From Palsa-739 sp036512155 (GTDB lineage Bacteria > Actinomycetota > Thermoleophilia > Gaiellales > Gaiellaceae), in contig DATCBD010000039.1 of NCBI GenBank assembly GCA_036512155.1, positions 1 to 64,000 on the forward strand: a DNA stretch of 64,000 nucleotides, in the 5' to 3' direction. Positions 15,960-25,035 of the stretch are shown here, piece by piece. Position 1 is the stretch's first letter. Each line of letters starts with the position of its first letter. The position numbers were made by a program, and so were the translations under genes. A model generated the notes under the pieces. The model saw only the letters and a list, made by a program, of their open reading frames with translations. It searched no databases and had not been told where the DNA came from.

Positions 15960-17786
15960 GGTCAGCTCAAAGCATTGCCCACGAAGCCCGGGGTGTACCT
16001 GTTCCGCGACGAGGCGGGAGACGTTCTTTACGTCGGCAAGGCGAAAACCTTACGTCCGCGCGTCCGCTCGTACTTCCAGCGTACGACAGACGGCCGGGCC
16101 CAGATCCGGCTGCTTCCGGAGCGGGTCGCGGACATCGAGGTGATCGTCACCGGCACCGAGGTGGAGGCGCTCCACCTGGAGCAGAACCTCGTCCACCGCC
16201 ACCGGCCGCCCTTCAACGTCCGCCTGCGTGACGACAAGTCGTTCCCGTACATCGCGGTCACGATCGAGGACGAATACCCACGAGTCATGTTCACGCGCGA
16301 GCGCCACCGGCCCGGTGTCTGGTATTTCGGGCCGTACGCGAACGCGAAGAAAGTGCGCGAGACGCTCGACGTGCTCAACCGCGTCTTCCCTTACCGGCCG
16401 TGCGAGGGGCCGAAGCCGGGCCGCCACTCCGGGATTCCGTGCCTCGACTTCCACATCGAACGCTGCCTCGCGCCGTGCGTCGGCTACGTCTCGCAGGAGG
16501 ACTACCGCGCGATCATTGACAGCGTCACCGAGTTCCTTTCCGGCAACGTGAAGCCAATCCAGCACGAGCTCGAGGAGAAGATGCAGGCGGCTGCGAGCGA
16601 GGAGCGATTCGAGGACGCGGCGCGCTACCGCAACCGGCTGCAGGCGGTGGAGCACCTCGTCGAGCGACAGGCGGTCGAGCGGCACTCGGGCGGGACCGCC
16701 GACGTGATCGGCTTCGCAGCCGAAGGCGACCGCGCAGTCGTGCAGATCTTTCCCCTCCGCGACGGCAAGATGGTCGACCGCCACTCGTTCCATCTCGAGA
16801 ACGTCGGCGGTCAGGACGTGACGACGATCCTCGAGTCGTTCGGGCTCGAGTACTACGGCAACGCGCCGAGCGTGCCGCCGCAGATCGTCGTGCCGCGTGA
16901 CGCCGGCGACCTCTCGGCGCTCGCCGAGCTCCTCTCCGAGCGTCGCGGCGCCCGGGTGGAGGTGCGCACCGCCGAACGGGGGGAGAAGCGCCGCCTGCTG
17001 GCGCTGGCGGACGAGAACGCGCGCCATGCGCTCGTCAACGAGCAGGCGCAGTCGGACCAGCGGCGCGCGCGCAGGGTGGAAGCCCTCGAGGAGCTGCGCG
17101 AGGCGCTCAACCTCGAGTCGCTGCCGATCCGCATCGAGTGCTTCGACATCTCGCACGCGATGGGGCAGGACCCGGTCGGCTCGATGGTCGTCTTCCAGGA
17201 TGCGATGCCGCGCAAGAGCGACTACCGCAAGTTCGGGATCAAGACGGCGGGGGACGAGCCGGACGACTTCGCCGCCATGGCGGAGGTGGTCTCGCGCCGC
17301 TTCGCACGCGTGGCCGATCCCGTCGGAGAGCCGGCGTGGACGACGGTGCCGAACCTCGTCGTCATCGACGGCGGCAAGGGCCAGCTCTCTGCCGCGCTCG
17401 AAGCGATGCAGGCGTACGACCTGCCGCGCGTCGCCGTCATCGCGCTCGCGAAGCGGATCGAGGAAGTCTTCGTCCCCGGCCGGCCGGACGCGATCGTGCT
17501 CTCGCGGCACAACCCCGGCCTCCAGCTCCTGCAGCGCATCCGCGACGAGGCGCACCGGTTCGCGCTCGGCTTCCACCGCCAGCGGCGCGAGTCACGCGGG
17601 TTCGCGTCGCTCTTCGACGAGCTCGAAGGCGTCGGGCCGGCGCGCCGTCGTGCGCTCCTGCAGCACTTCGGCTCGGTCGAGCGGATGGTGGCCGCCAACC
17701 AGGAGGAGCTCGAGGGCGTCCCGGGCGTGCCGGCGAAGACCGCGCGCCGCATCTATGCCCAGCTGCACAAGGCAGGACGCGCGTGA
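15942..17786 (+). CDS. uvrC: Excinuclease ABC subunit C
   Basis: UvrC (614 residues) makes the two incisions flanking DNA lesions in nucleotide excision repair. The GIY-YIG nuclease is at the N-terminus (PGVYLFRDEAGDVLYVGKAK), the UVR motif near residues 200-235, the RNase H-like EndoV domain in the middle (ECFDISHAMGQDPVGSMVVF, then LVVIDGGKGQL) and tandem HhH motifs at the end (LEGVGPARRRALLQHFGS). The GTG at 15942 gives the typical MSERVQGQLKALPTKPGV start and is 9 nt behind a TACCGT box (15927-15932). Length is normal. There is no SOS box at the promoter. Confidence 0.97.
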   Translation: MSERVQGQLKALPTKPGVYLFRDEAGDVLYVGKAKTLRPRVRSYFQRTTDGRAQIRLLPERVADIEVIVTGTEVEALHLEQNLVHRHRPPFNVRLRDDKSFPYIAVTIEDEYPRVMFTRERHRPGVWYFGPYANAKKVRETLDVLNRVFPYRPCEGPKPGRHSGIPCLDFHIERCLAPCVGYVSQEDYRAIIDSVTEFLSGNVKPIQHELEEKMQAAASEERFEDAARYRNRLQAVEHLVERQAVERHSGGTADVIGFAAEGDRAVVQIFPLRDGKMVDRHSFHLENVGGQDVTTILESFGLEYYGNAPSVPPQIVVPRDAGDLSALAELLSERRGARVEVRTAERGEKRRLLALADENARHALVNEQAQSDQRRARRVEALEELREALNLESLPIRIECFDISHAMGQDPVGSMVVFQDAMPRKSDYRKFGIKTAGDEPDDFAAMAEVVSRRFARVADPVGEPAWTTVPNLVVIDGGKGQLSAALEAMQAYDLPRVAVIALAKRIEEVFVPGRPDAIVLSRHNPGLQLLQRIRDEAHRFALGFHRQRRESRGFASLFDELEGVGPARRRALLQHFGSVERMVAANQEELEGVPGVPAKTARRIYAQLHKAGRA

Positions 17787-17839
17787 GTTCTTACAGGGAC
17801 TTGATCGATCCCTAACGCAGCCCGTCTAGCCTCCGGGGC

Positions 17840-18022
17840 ATGGCGGTACTACACCGGATCGAGGACGACCTGCGCGACCACGCGTGGTACGAGGAGCTCT
17901 TCGTCGGCACGATCGCCGAGGTCGAGGCGTACGTCGGGCGCTGGGCGGCCTTCGAGGCCGCTGTCGAGACGCTCGAGCCGGCCGGGGACGAGCGGTTTAC
18001 CCGTCCCGTACACGATTCTTAG
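17840..18022 (+). CDS. Small hypothetical protein (60 aa)
   Basis: The ATG at 17840 is 7 nt behind a TAGCCT box (17827-17832), and TTGATC at 17801-17806 could be a distant -35. The product is soluble, acidic and helical (IEDDLRDHAWYEELFVGTIAEVEAYV) with aromatic residues. I recognise no family. It lies between uvrC and the G1 peptidase gene. The promoter and composition argue for a real gene, but length leaves room for doubt. Confidence 0.55.
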   Translation: MAVLHRIEDDLRDHAWYEELFVGTIAEVEAYVGRWAAFEAAVETLEPAGDERFTRPVHDS

Positions 18023-18058
18023 GCACCGCATAGCGTCTTGCGCTTCGATAGGTCTGTC

Positions 18059-18880
18059 GTGAGAACGCTGGCCGTCCTCGCCACCGCCGTCGCCGGGCTC
18101 GCCCTGGTGGGCGCCGCGCAGGCCGGGGTCGTCCATGACGTCGATCAGAGCACCAACTGGGCCGGGTACGCGGTCAGCGGCTCCACCTTCACCGACGTGA
18201 AGGGCACCTGGGTGCAGCCCGCCGCCGTGTGCACGGGAGTCGCCACGTCCAGCTACTCGGCCTTCTGGGTCGGCATCGGCGGCCTCGTCGGCAGCGACGG
18301 CGGCCTCGAGCAGACGGGCACCGAGTCGGACTGCCGTAACGGCCAGCCGGTGTACGCCGCGTGGTACGAGCTCCTCCCGGACGGCTCCGTCAGCGCGCCG
18401 CTCACGATTTCGGCCGGCGACACCATCTCCGCCGAGGTCAGCATCGACGGCGCTGCGGTCACGTTGACGCTCATCGACGTGACCACGGACCAGACGTTCA
18501 CGACGCAGGCGACGCCGTCGGTCCTCGACACGTCGTCCGCCGAGTGGATCGCGGAGGCGCCGTCGCGGTGCTTCAGCACAGACCACTGCGCGCAGCTCCC
18601 CCTGGCGAACTTCGGCACGATCGAGTTCAGTGGATCGTCGACGACCGCCAATGGCCATGTCGGGACGATCTCGGATCAGAGCTGGAGCGCGACGTCGATC
18701 GAGCTCGGCGGCATTGCCGGCTCAGCGAGCCCGGCGGCGCTCTCGCCCGACGGCTCGGACTTCACCGTCGCGTTCGTCCCGGCTCAGGTCACGCAACCGC
18801 AAGTGCAGACGAAGCCCAAGGCGAAGGTCAAGGCGAAGCCGAAGCCGAAGCCGCGGCGCCACCACCGCATCACGACGTAG
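18059..18880 (+). CDS. Secreted G1 family (eqolisin) glutamic endopeptidase
   Basis: This 273-residue exported protein starts at GTG 18059 with a signal peptide (MRTLAVLATAVAGLALVGAAQA). The mature chain matches the eqolisin fold: STNWAGYAV at the start, FWVGIGG near 69-75, the catalytic Gln85 in EQTG and the catalytic Glu162 in SAEWIAE. Eqolisins are acid-active proteases using a Gln/Glu pair. The last 22 residues are a Lys/Pro/Arg-rich tail (KPKAKVKAKPKPKPRRHH) not expected for the catalytic domain and perhaps wall-binding. Its stop codon forms the tip of the palindrome at 18878-19010. Confidence 0.9.
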   Translation: MRTLAVLATAVAGLALVGAAQAGVVHDVDQSTNWAGYAVSGSTFTDVKGTWVQPAAVCTGVATSSYSAFWVGIGGLVGSDGGLEQTGTESDCRNGQPVYAAWYELLPDGSVSAPLTISAGDTISAEVSIDGAAVTLTLIDVTTDQTFTTQATPSVLDTSSAEWIAEAPSRCFSTDHCAQLPLANFGTIEFSGSSTTANGHVGTISDQSWSATSIELGGIAGSASPAALSPDGSDFTVAFVPAQVTQPQVQTKPKAKVKAKPKPKPRRHHRITT

Positions 18881-19007
18881 GAGGCTCCGGCGCAACAGTG
18901 ACTGTGTCGCAGGTGGTGCGCTGGATCGGCGCGCTGACGCGACCTGCGTCCTTGCATCGCATCCGCCCAGCGCATCCCTGCGACGAGCACCGTTTCGCCG
19001 GAGCCTC

Positions 19008-19010
<3 letters not shown>
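18878..19010. repeat. Long intergenic palindrome, copy A, between convergent genes
   Basis: The outer arm TAGGAGGCTCCGGCG (18878-18892) is perfectly complementary to 18996-19010. Inside it GTCGCAGG (18906-18913) pairs with 18977-18984, and TGCGCTGG (18917-18924) pairs with 18967-18974, so the 133-nt unit can fold into one long hairpin. The shared core CCTGCGTCCTTGC starts at 18943, off-centre. The outermost bases are the TAG of the G1 peptidase and, on the other strand, the TAG of P5C dehydrogenase. It probably acts as a bidirectional terminator or mRNA end protector. It is about 80% alike with copy B over the flanks but lacks B's central hairpin. Confidence 0.85.
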
Positions 19011-20651
<1,641 letters not shown>

Positions 20652-20657
20652 GGGGCG

Positions 20658-20667
20658 ATTCTAGGAT
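20658..20667. promoter_or_regulatory. Overlapping back-to-back -10 boxes of the divergent pruA and ogt genes
   Basis: The 10-mer ATTCTAGGAT reads TAGAAT on the minus strand (6 nt before the pruA ATG) and TAGGAT on the plus strand (10 nt before the ogt GTG). The two boxes overlap by two bases, so the same open complex site could serve both directions. This is inferred from sequence alone. Confidence 0.6.
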
Positions 20668-20677
20668 TAAGGGAGTA

Positions 20678-21139
20678 GTGACGACGCAGGTGGCATACGA
20701 AGCTGAGGACTGGGGCGTGGGAGAGCTCGTTCTCGTCGACGGCCGGGTCGTCTGGCACGAGCTGCCGCATCCTGCCCGAACAGCGCAAGTAACACGTTGT
20801 CACTTGGAGCTCGTGGATCGGATCAAGGCGTACTTCGCAGGAGAGGACGTCCCGCTCGGCGAGGTGCCCGTCGACCTCGAGTACGACAGCGCGTTCTTCT
20901 CCCGCTGTGCCGAGGCGCTGCGCTCGGTTCCGCGGGGCGAGGTGGTCACCTACGGCGAGCTGGCAGCGCTCGCCGGGGCGCCCGGCGCCGCTCGCGCGGC
21001 GGGAAGCTTCTGCGCGCGCAACCGCCTCGGTTTGTTCGTCCCGTGTCATCGCGTCGTCGCCGCCGGCGATCTCGGCTCGTACGGCTCGTACGGCGTCGGG
21101 TACAAGCGCCGTCTCCTGGAGCTCGAAGGTGCTCTCTGA
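20678..21139 (+). CDS. ogt: Methylated-DNA--[protein]-cysteine S-methyltransferase
   Basis: This 153-residue suicide repair protein removes alkyl groups from O6 of guanine. The acceptor Cys is in LGLFVPCHRVVAAG, the preceding helix-turn-helix reads SVPRGEVVTYGELAALAG, and the C-terminus GVGYKRRLLELEGAL is typical. The N-terminal domain is short but present. The GTG at 20678 is preceded by GGGAG, only 3 nt away, and by the TAGGAT box. The end overlaps whiA by 11 nt. Confidence 0.93.
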   Translation: MTTQVAYEAEDWGVGELVLVDGRVVWHELPHPARTAQVTRCHLELVDRIKAYFAGEDVPLGEVPVDLEYDSAFFSRCAEALRSVPRGEVVTYGELAALAGAPGAARAAGSFCARNRLGLFVPCHRVVAAGDLGSYGSYGVGYKRRLLELEGAL

Positions 21140-22031
21140 GGATCTCCGCAACGAGCTCGCGGCGATCGCGCCCGAGTCCGACTGCGATCGGCTCGCCGAG
21201 CTGTCCGGTCTCTTCCACGTCGCCGGCAGCGTGCACCTTCGCGGCCGCGGCGAGGTCGCCGTCCACCTCGACCTCGTCAGCTCGGCAGTCGCGCGGCGGG
21301 CATTCACGCTGCTGCGCGCATTCGGCGTCGAGTCCGAGATCCGGACGTATCAGCGACCGGCGTTCGACCGCTCAACGCGGTACCAGCTGCACGTCGAGGG
21401 AACCCAGCACGCCTACGACACACTCCATCGCGCGGGCGTGCTCGACTCCGGCCACCGGCCGATCGACCATCCGCCCGCGCGTGTCGTCGCACGGCGGTGC
21501 TGCCGTCGCGCCTATCTGCGGGGCGCGCTGCTCGGCGCCGGCTCGCTCAGCGGGCCGCGCGACCCGCATGTGGAGATCCGCACGGCGGAGATCGAAGGCG
21601 CCCAGTTCCTCGCCGGCGTCGCGGCGCGCGAAGGGGCCGAGCTGCACATCCTCCAGCGGGCGAGCCACGCGATCGCGTACGCGAAGGGCACGGAGGCGAT
21701 CGCCGATCTTCTCGTCGCGGCCGGGGCAACTGACGTCGTCCTCGTGCTCGAAGAGCGCTCGGTCGTGTCGGCGACGAAAGCGGACGCGAACAGGCTCGCG
21801 AACGCCGATCATGCCAACCTCGTCCGCACGGGCCGTGCGGCGCACGCGCAGCTCCAGGCCGTGCGGAAGCTCGACGTGGACGCGTTGCCCGACGACCTGC
21901 GCGAGCTCGCGGTCCTCCGCATCCGCCATCCGACGGCGTCGATCGCCGACCTTGCGCGCCGCTGCCGGCCGCCGGTGACGAAGGCCTCCGCTTACCGGCG
22001 GCTGCGGCGGCTCCAGGAGCTGGCGGAATAG
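21129..22031 (+). CDS. whiA: DNA-binding protein WhiA (sporulation/cell-division regulator)
   Basis: This 300-residue protein has a LAGLIDADG-like N-terminal domain (two segments: AELSGLFHVAGSVH and YLRGALLGAGSLSGP) and a C-terminal WhiA helix-turn-helix with ANLVRTGRAAHAQL, LRIRHPTASIADLA and KASAYRRLRRL. WhiA is nearly universal in Gram-positive bacteria; in Streptomyces it works with WhiB to switch growing hyphae to division. The GTG at 21129 lies inside the last codons of ogt and has GGAG upstream. The usual neighbours rapZ and yvcK are missing, but the downstream gap-pgk-tpiA order is kept. Confidence 0.95.
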   Translation: MLSEDLRNELAAIAPESDCDRLAELSGLFHVAGSVHLRGRGEVAVHLDLVSSAVARRAFTLLRAFGVESEIRTYQRPAFDRSTRYQLHVEGTQHAYDTLHRAGVLDSGHRPIDHPPARVVARRCCRRAYLRGALLGAGSLSGPRDPHVEIRTAEIEGAQFLAGVAAREGAELHILQRASHAIAYAKGTEAIADLLVAAGATDVVLVLEERSVVSATKADANRLANADHANLVRTGRAAHAQLQAVRKLDVDALPDDLRELAVLRIRHPTASIADLARRCRPPVTKASAYRRLRRLQELAE

Positions 22032-22038
22032 CGGCGGT

Positions 22039-22073
22039 GGACCGGGAAGCTCCGAGGACGACCCTCCCGGTCC
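22039..22073 (+). terminator. Hairpin just after whiA
   Basis: A 9-bp perfect stem (GGACCGGGA at 22039-22047 with TCCCGGTCC at 22065-22073) encloses a 17-nt loop and starts 7 nt after the whiA stop codon. There is no T-run. A second hairpin (GGTGACGGA at 22095-22103 with TCCGTCACC at 22115-22123) follows. Position suggests these separate whiA from the glycolysis operon. Confidence 0.55.
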
Positions 22074-22260
22074 TAGTGCCACACCCGAGACCGTGGTGAC
22101 GGACGGGGTCTGAATCCGTCACCGGACGAGCGCGGACCCGCCGTTGCCGAGTATGACGACTTATGTGCAAAACGCGCTAGGCCTTTTCAAAGTCGTAAGT
22201 GCGGAGTTGTAACCCGTTCAACTGCGGCTTCCTACTCCGTGGCTGCGCGGCCTCCCTCGT

Positions 22261-22294
22261 TACACTCGGAGCAGAAACCACAAGAGACGAAAGG
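22261..22294 (+). promoter_or_regulatory. Probable promoter and ribosome site of the gap-pgk-tpiA-gpmI operon
   Basis: A TACACT box at 22261-22266 would start a leader of about 33 nt, and AAAGG at 22290-22294 sits 10 nt before the gap ATG. No good -35 box is seen. The stretch 22124-22260 holds no gene; it is comparatively AT-rich around 22150-22200 and has a short inverted pair (ACGACTT and AAGTCGT) of unknown meaning. Confidence 0.5.
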
Positions 22295-22304
22295 CATCGC
22301 ACTC

Positions 22305-23333
22305 ATGGCGAAGATCAGGGTCGGGATCAACGGATTCGGCAGGATCGGTCGCAACTTCTTGCGCGCCCAGCTCGAGCGCGGCGGCGACTTCGAGATCGTG
22401 GCCGCCAACGACATCGGCGACACGAAGACGATGGCGCACCTGCTCAAGCACGACTCGGTGCTTGGGGCCCTGGCTGTCCCGGTGGAGGCGGGCGACGGGT
22501 TCATCCGCGTCGGCGGCCACGAGATCAGGTTCACGACCGAGCGAGATCCCGCGCAGCTCCCCTGGGGCGAGCTCGGCGTCGACCTCGCCATCGAGTCCAC
22601 CGGGATCTTCACGAGCCGCGATGGCGCCGCGAAGCATCTCGAGGCCGGCGCGAAGAAGGTCGTCATCTCGGCCCCCGCGACCGATCCCGACCTCACCGTC
22701 GTGCTCGGTGTCAACGACCGGGAGTACGACCCGGAGCAGCACCACATCATCTCCAACGCGTCGTGCACGACGAACTGTGTTGCGCCGCTCGCAAAGCTCC
22801 TGCACGAGGCGTACACGATCGAGCGCGGCTTCATGACGACGATCCACGCGTACACGAACGACCAGAACATCCTCGATCTCCCGCACAAGGATCTCCGGCG
22901 TGCACGCGCCGCGGCGATCAACCTCATCCCGACGTCCACGGGTGCGGCGCGCGCGATCGGCGTCGTCCTGCCCGAGCTGAAGGGCAAGGTGGACGGCATG
23001 TCCATGCGTGCCCCGGTGCCGACGGGATCGATCGTCGACCTCGTCGTCCAGGTCACGCGTGAGACGAGTCGCGACGCCGTCAATGAACTGTTCCGCTCGA
23101 AGGCGGACACCGGTGACTTCGAGGGCATCCTCCAGTACTCGGACGAGCCCCTCGTCTCCACCGACATCATCCATTCGTCGTACTCCTCGATCTTCGACAG
23201 CGACCTGACGATGGTGAACGGGAACCTCGTCAAGGTGTTCGGCTGGTACGACAACGAGTGGGGCTACAGCTGCCGCCTCGTCGACCTCGTGGCCAAGATC
23301 GCGCAGACGATGCCTGCGGCCGTCGCCGCCTGA
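22305..23333 (+). CDS. gap: Glyceraldehyde-3-phosphate dehydrogenase
   Basis: This 342-residue enzyme oxidises glyceraldehyde-3-phosphate to 1,3-bisphosphoglycerate. The NAD fold GINGFGRIGRN is at the N-terminus, the catalytic Cys in SNASCTTNC, and WYDNEWGYSCRLVDL at the end. The start ATG has AAAGG 10 nt upstream. It is the first gene of a four-gene glycolysis operon and overlaps pgk by one base (TGATG). Confidence 0.98.
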   Translation: MAKIRVGINGFGRIGRNFLRAQLERGGDFEIVAANDIGDTKTMAHLLKHDSVLGALAVPVEAGDGFIRVGGHEIRFTTERDPAQLPWGELGVDLAIESTGIFTSRDGAAKHLEAGAKKVVISAPATDPDLTVVLGVNDREYDPEQHHIISNASCTTNCVAPLAKLLHEAYTIERGFMTTIHAYTNDQNILDLPHKDLRRARAAAINLIPTSTGAARAIGVVLPELKGKVDGMSMRAPVPTGSIVDLVVQVTRETSRDAVNELFRSKADTGDFEGILQYSDEPLVSTDIIHSSYSSIFDSDLTMVNGNLVKVFGWYDNEWGYSCRLVDLVAKIAQTMPAAVAA

Positions 23334-24376
23334 TGCGGCTGCCGCGGTCCGTGCGCGAAGCCGACGTCTCCGGCAAGGTCGTGCTGGTCCGCGCGGACCT
23401 GAACGTGCCTCTCGAGAACGGTGCCGTCGCCGACGACACTCGCATTCGCGCGTCGCTGCCGACGTTGCAGCTCTTGCTCGACAGGGGCGCGGCCGAGATC
23501 CACGTGTGCTCGCACCTCGGCCGGCCGAAGGGCGTCGACGAGGCATTCCGGATGGCGCCGGTCGCGGCCCGGCTGCATGAGTTGCTTCCCGGCGACGGCA
23601 TCCGCGTGCTCGAGAACACGCGCTTCAATCCCGGCGAGACGAAGAACGACGAGGGCTTCGCCCGCGAGCTCGCGAACGGCTGCGATCTGTACGTGGACGA
23701 CGCGTTCGGCTCCGCGCACCGCGCGCACTCGTCGACGGAGGCGGTCGCGCGGATCCTTCCGGCGTATGCAGGCTTGCTCATGGAGGAGGAGCTTCGAAAC
23801 CTCGGCACGCTTCTCGGCGACGTCGAGCGTCCGTTCGTGCTCGTCTCCGGCGGCGCGAAGGTCGACGACAAGCTCGGTGTGCTCCAGCACCTCGGCGGCC
23901 GCGCGGACACGGTGCTCATCGGCGGCAAGATGGCCGAGCAGCTGCGAGTCGAGAACCCGCTCGACTTCGACGTCGAGCTGCCGACCGACGTCGTCGGCGC
24001 GGCCGCGTTCGAAGCCGGCGCGGAATCGGCGACGTTCGCCGTCGACGAGATTCCGGACGGCTGGCTCGGCCTCGACATCGGCCCGGAGACGCGCAAGGCG
24101 TTTGCCGCGCGTCTCGCCGGGGCGCGAACGATCTTCTGGAACGGACCGATGGGCGTGTTCGAGTGGCCGCGCTTCGCCGAGGGCACGAAGGCGGTGGCCG
24201 AGGCGGTCGCCGGCAACGCGGACGCATTCACGGTCGTCGGCGGCGCGGACTCGGTGCGCGCACTGAACGAGCTCGGCCTCGCCGACAAGATCTCATGGGT
24301 CTCGACCGGCGGCGGCGCGAGCCTCGAGCTGCTCGAGGGAAAGGAGCTGCCCGGCGTGGCGGTGATTCCGTCGTGA
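23333..24376 (+). CDS. pgk: Phosphoglycerate kinase (compact)
   Basis: The enzyme makes ATP from 1,3-bisphosphoglycerate. The substrate Asp/Asn and Arg motifs are seen in VLVRADLNVPL, the HLGRPKG motif, and ENTRFNPGETKND. The nucleotide side has FVLVSGGAKVDDKLGVL and the hinge/Gly-rich WNGPMGVFEW and STGGGASLELLEG. At 347 residues it is about 40-50 residues shorter than the usual 390-400, with loops trimmed rather than a domain missing. It overlaps gap by 1 nt and tpiA by 4 nt (GTGA). Confidence 0.97.
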   Translation: MRLPRSVREADVSGKVVLVRADLNVPLENGAVADDTRIRASLPTLQLLLDRGAAEIHVCSHLGRPKGVDEAFRMAPVAARLHELLPGDGIRVLENTRFNPGETKNDEGFARELANGCDLYVDDAFGSAHRAHSSTEAVARILPAYAGLLMEEELRNLGTLLGDVERPFVLVSGGAKVDDKLGVLQHLGGRADTVLIGGKMAEQLRVENPLDFDVELPTDVVGAAAFEAGAESATFAVDEIPDGWLGLDIGPETRKAFAARLAGARTIFWNGPMGVFEWPRFAEGTKAVAEAVAGNADAFTVVGGADSVRALNELGLADKISWVSTGGGASLELLEGKELPGVAVIPS

Positions 24377-25035
24377 TCATCGCCGGGAACTGGAAGATGT
24401 TCCGCGGGCCGGACCCGCACGCGCTCGTCGGCCTGGACGCGATCGTCTGCCCGCCGTTCACACGGCTGCGCGAGTGCGTCGACGCGGGCCTGACCACGTA
24501 CGCGCAGAACGTCCACTGGGAACCGGAAGGCGCGTACACGGGCGAGATCTCCGCGCCGATGTTGCTCGAGCTCGGCGTCACCGGCTCGCTCGTCGGCCAC
24601 TCCGAGCGGCGGCAGTACTTCGGTGAGACCGACGAGACGGTCGCGCTCCGCACGCGCGCCGCGCTGGACGCGGGCCTGCGGGTCATCGCGTGCGTCGGCG
24701 AGACCCTCGCCCAGCGCGAAGGGAACGAGACCGAGGACGTCCTTCGCCGGCAGCTCTCGGTCCTCGAGCCGCACCCGCAGCTCGTGCTCGCGTACGAGCC
24801 CGTCTGGGCGATCGGCACGGGGCTCACTGCGACGCCCGAGATGGCGCAGGACGCGCACGCGTTCATCAAGTCGCTCCTCGACGCACCGGTCCTGTACGGC
24901 GGGTCGGTCAAGCCAGACAACGCCGCCGGCCTGCTCGCGCAGCCGGATGTCGACGGCGCGCTCGTCGGCGGGGCCTCGCTCGACGTCGACTCCTTCAAGG
25001 CGATATGTCAGACGGCCGCACGTATCCGCTCGTAG
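24373..25035 (+). CDS. tpiA: Triosephosphate isomerase (compact)
   Basis: The start GTG at 24373 overlaps the pgk stop (GTGA). Catalytic Lys is in AGNWKMF, His in VGHSERRQYF, Glu in YEPVWAIGTG (with loop 6), and the phosphate-binding VLYGGSVKPDN is present. The product is 220 residues against about 250 normally, so it is a shortened barrel but with every catalytic residue. It overlaps gpmI by 31 nt. Confidence 0.96.
   Translation: MIIAGNWKMFRGPDPHALVGLDAIVCPPFTRLRECVDAGLTTYAQNVHWEPEGAYTGEISAPMLLELGVTGSLVGHSERRQYFGETDETVALRTRAALDAGLRVIACVGETLAQREGNETEDVLRRQLSVLEPHPQLVLAYEPVWAIGTGLTATPEMAQDAHAFIKSLLDAPVLYGGSVKPDNAAGLLAQPDVDGALVGGASLDVDSFKAICQTAARIRS

Noticed and set aside
16050..17576. A 508-codon open frame antisense to uvrC
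   Set aside because: It has no recognisable motif, and uvrC on the other strand is complete.
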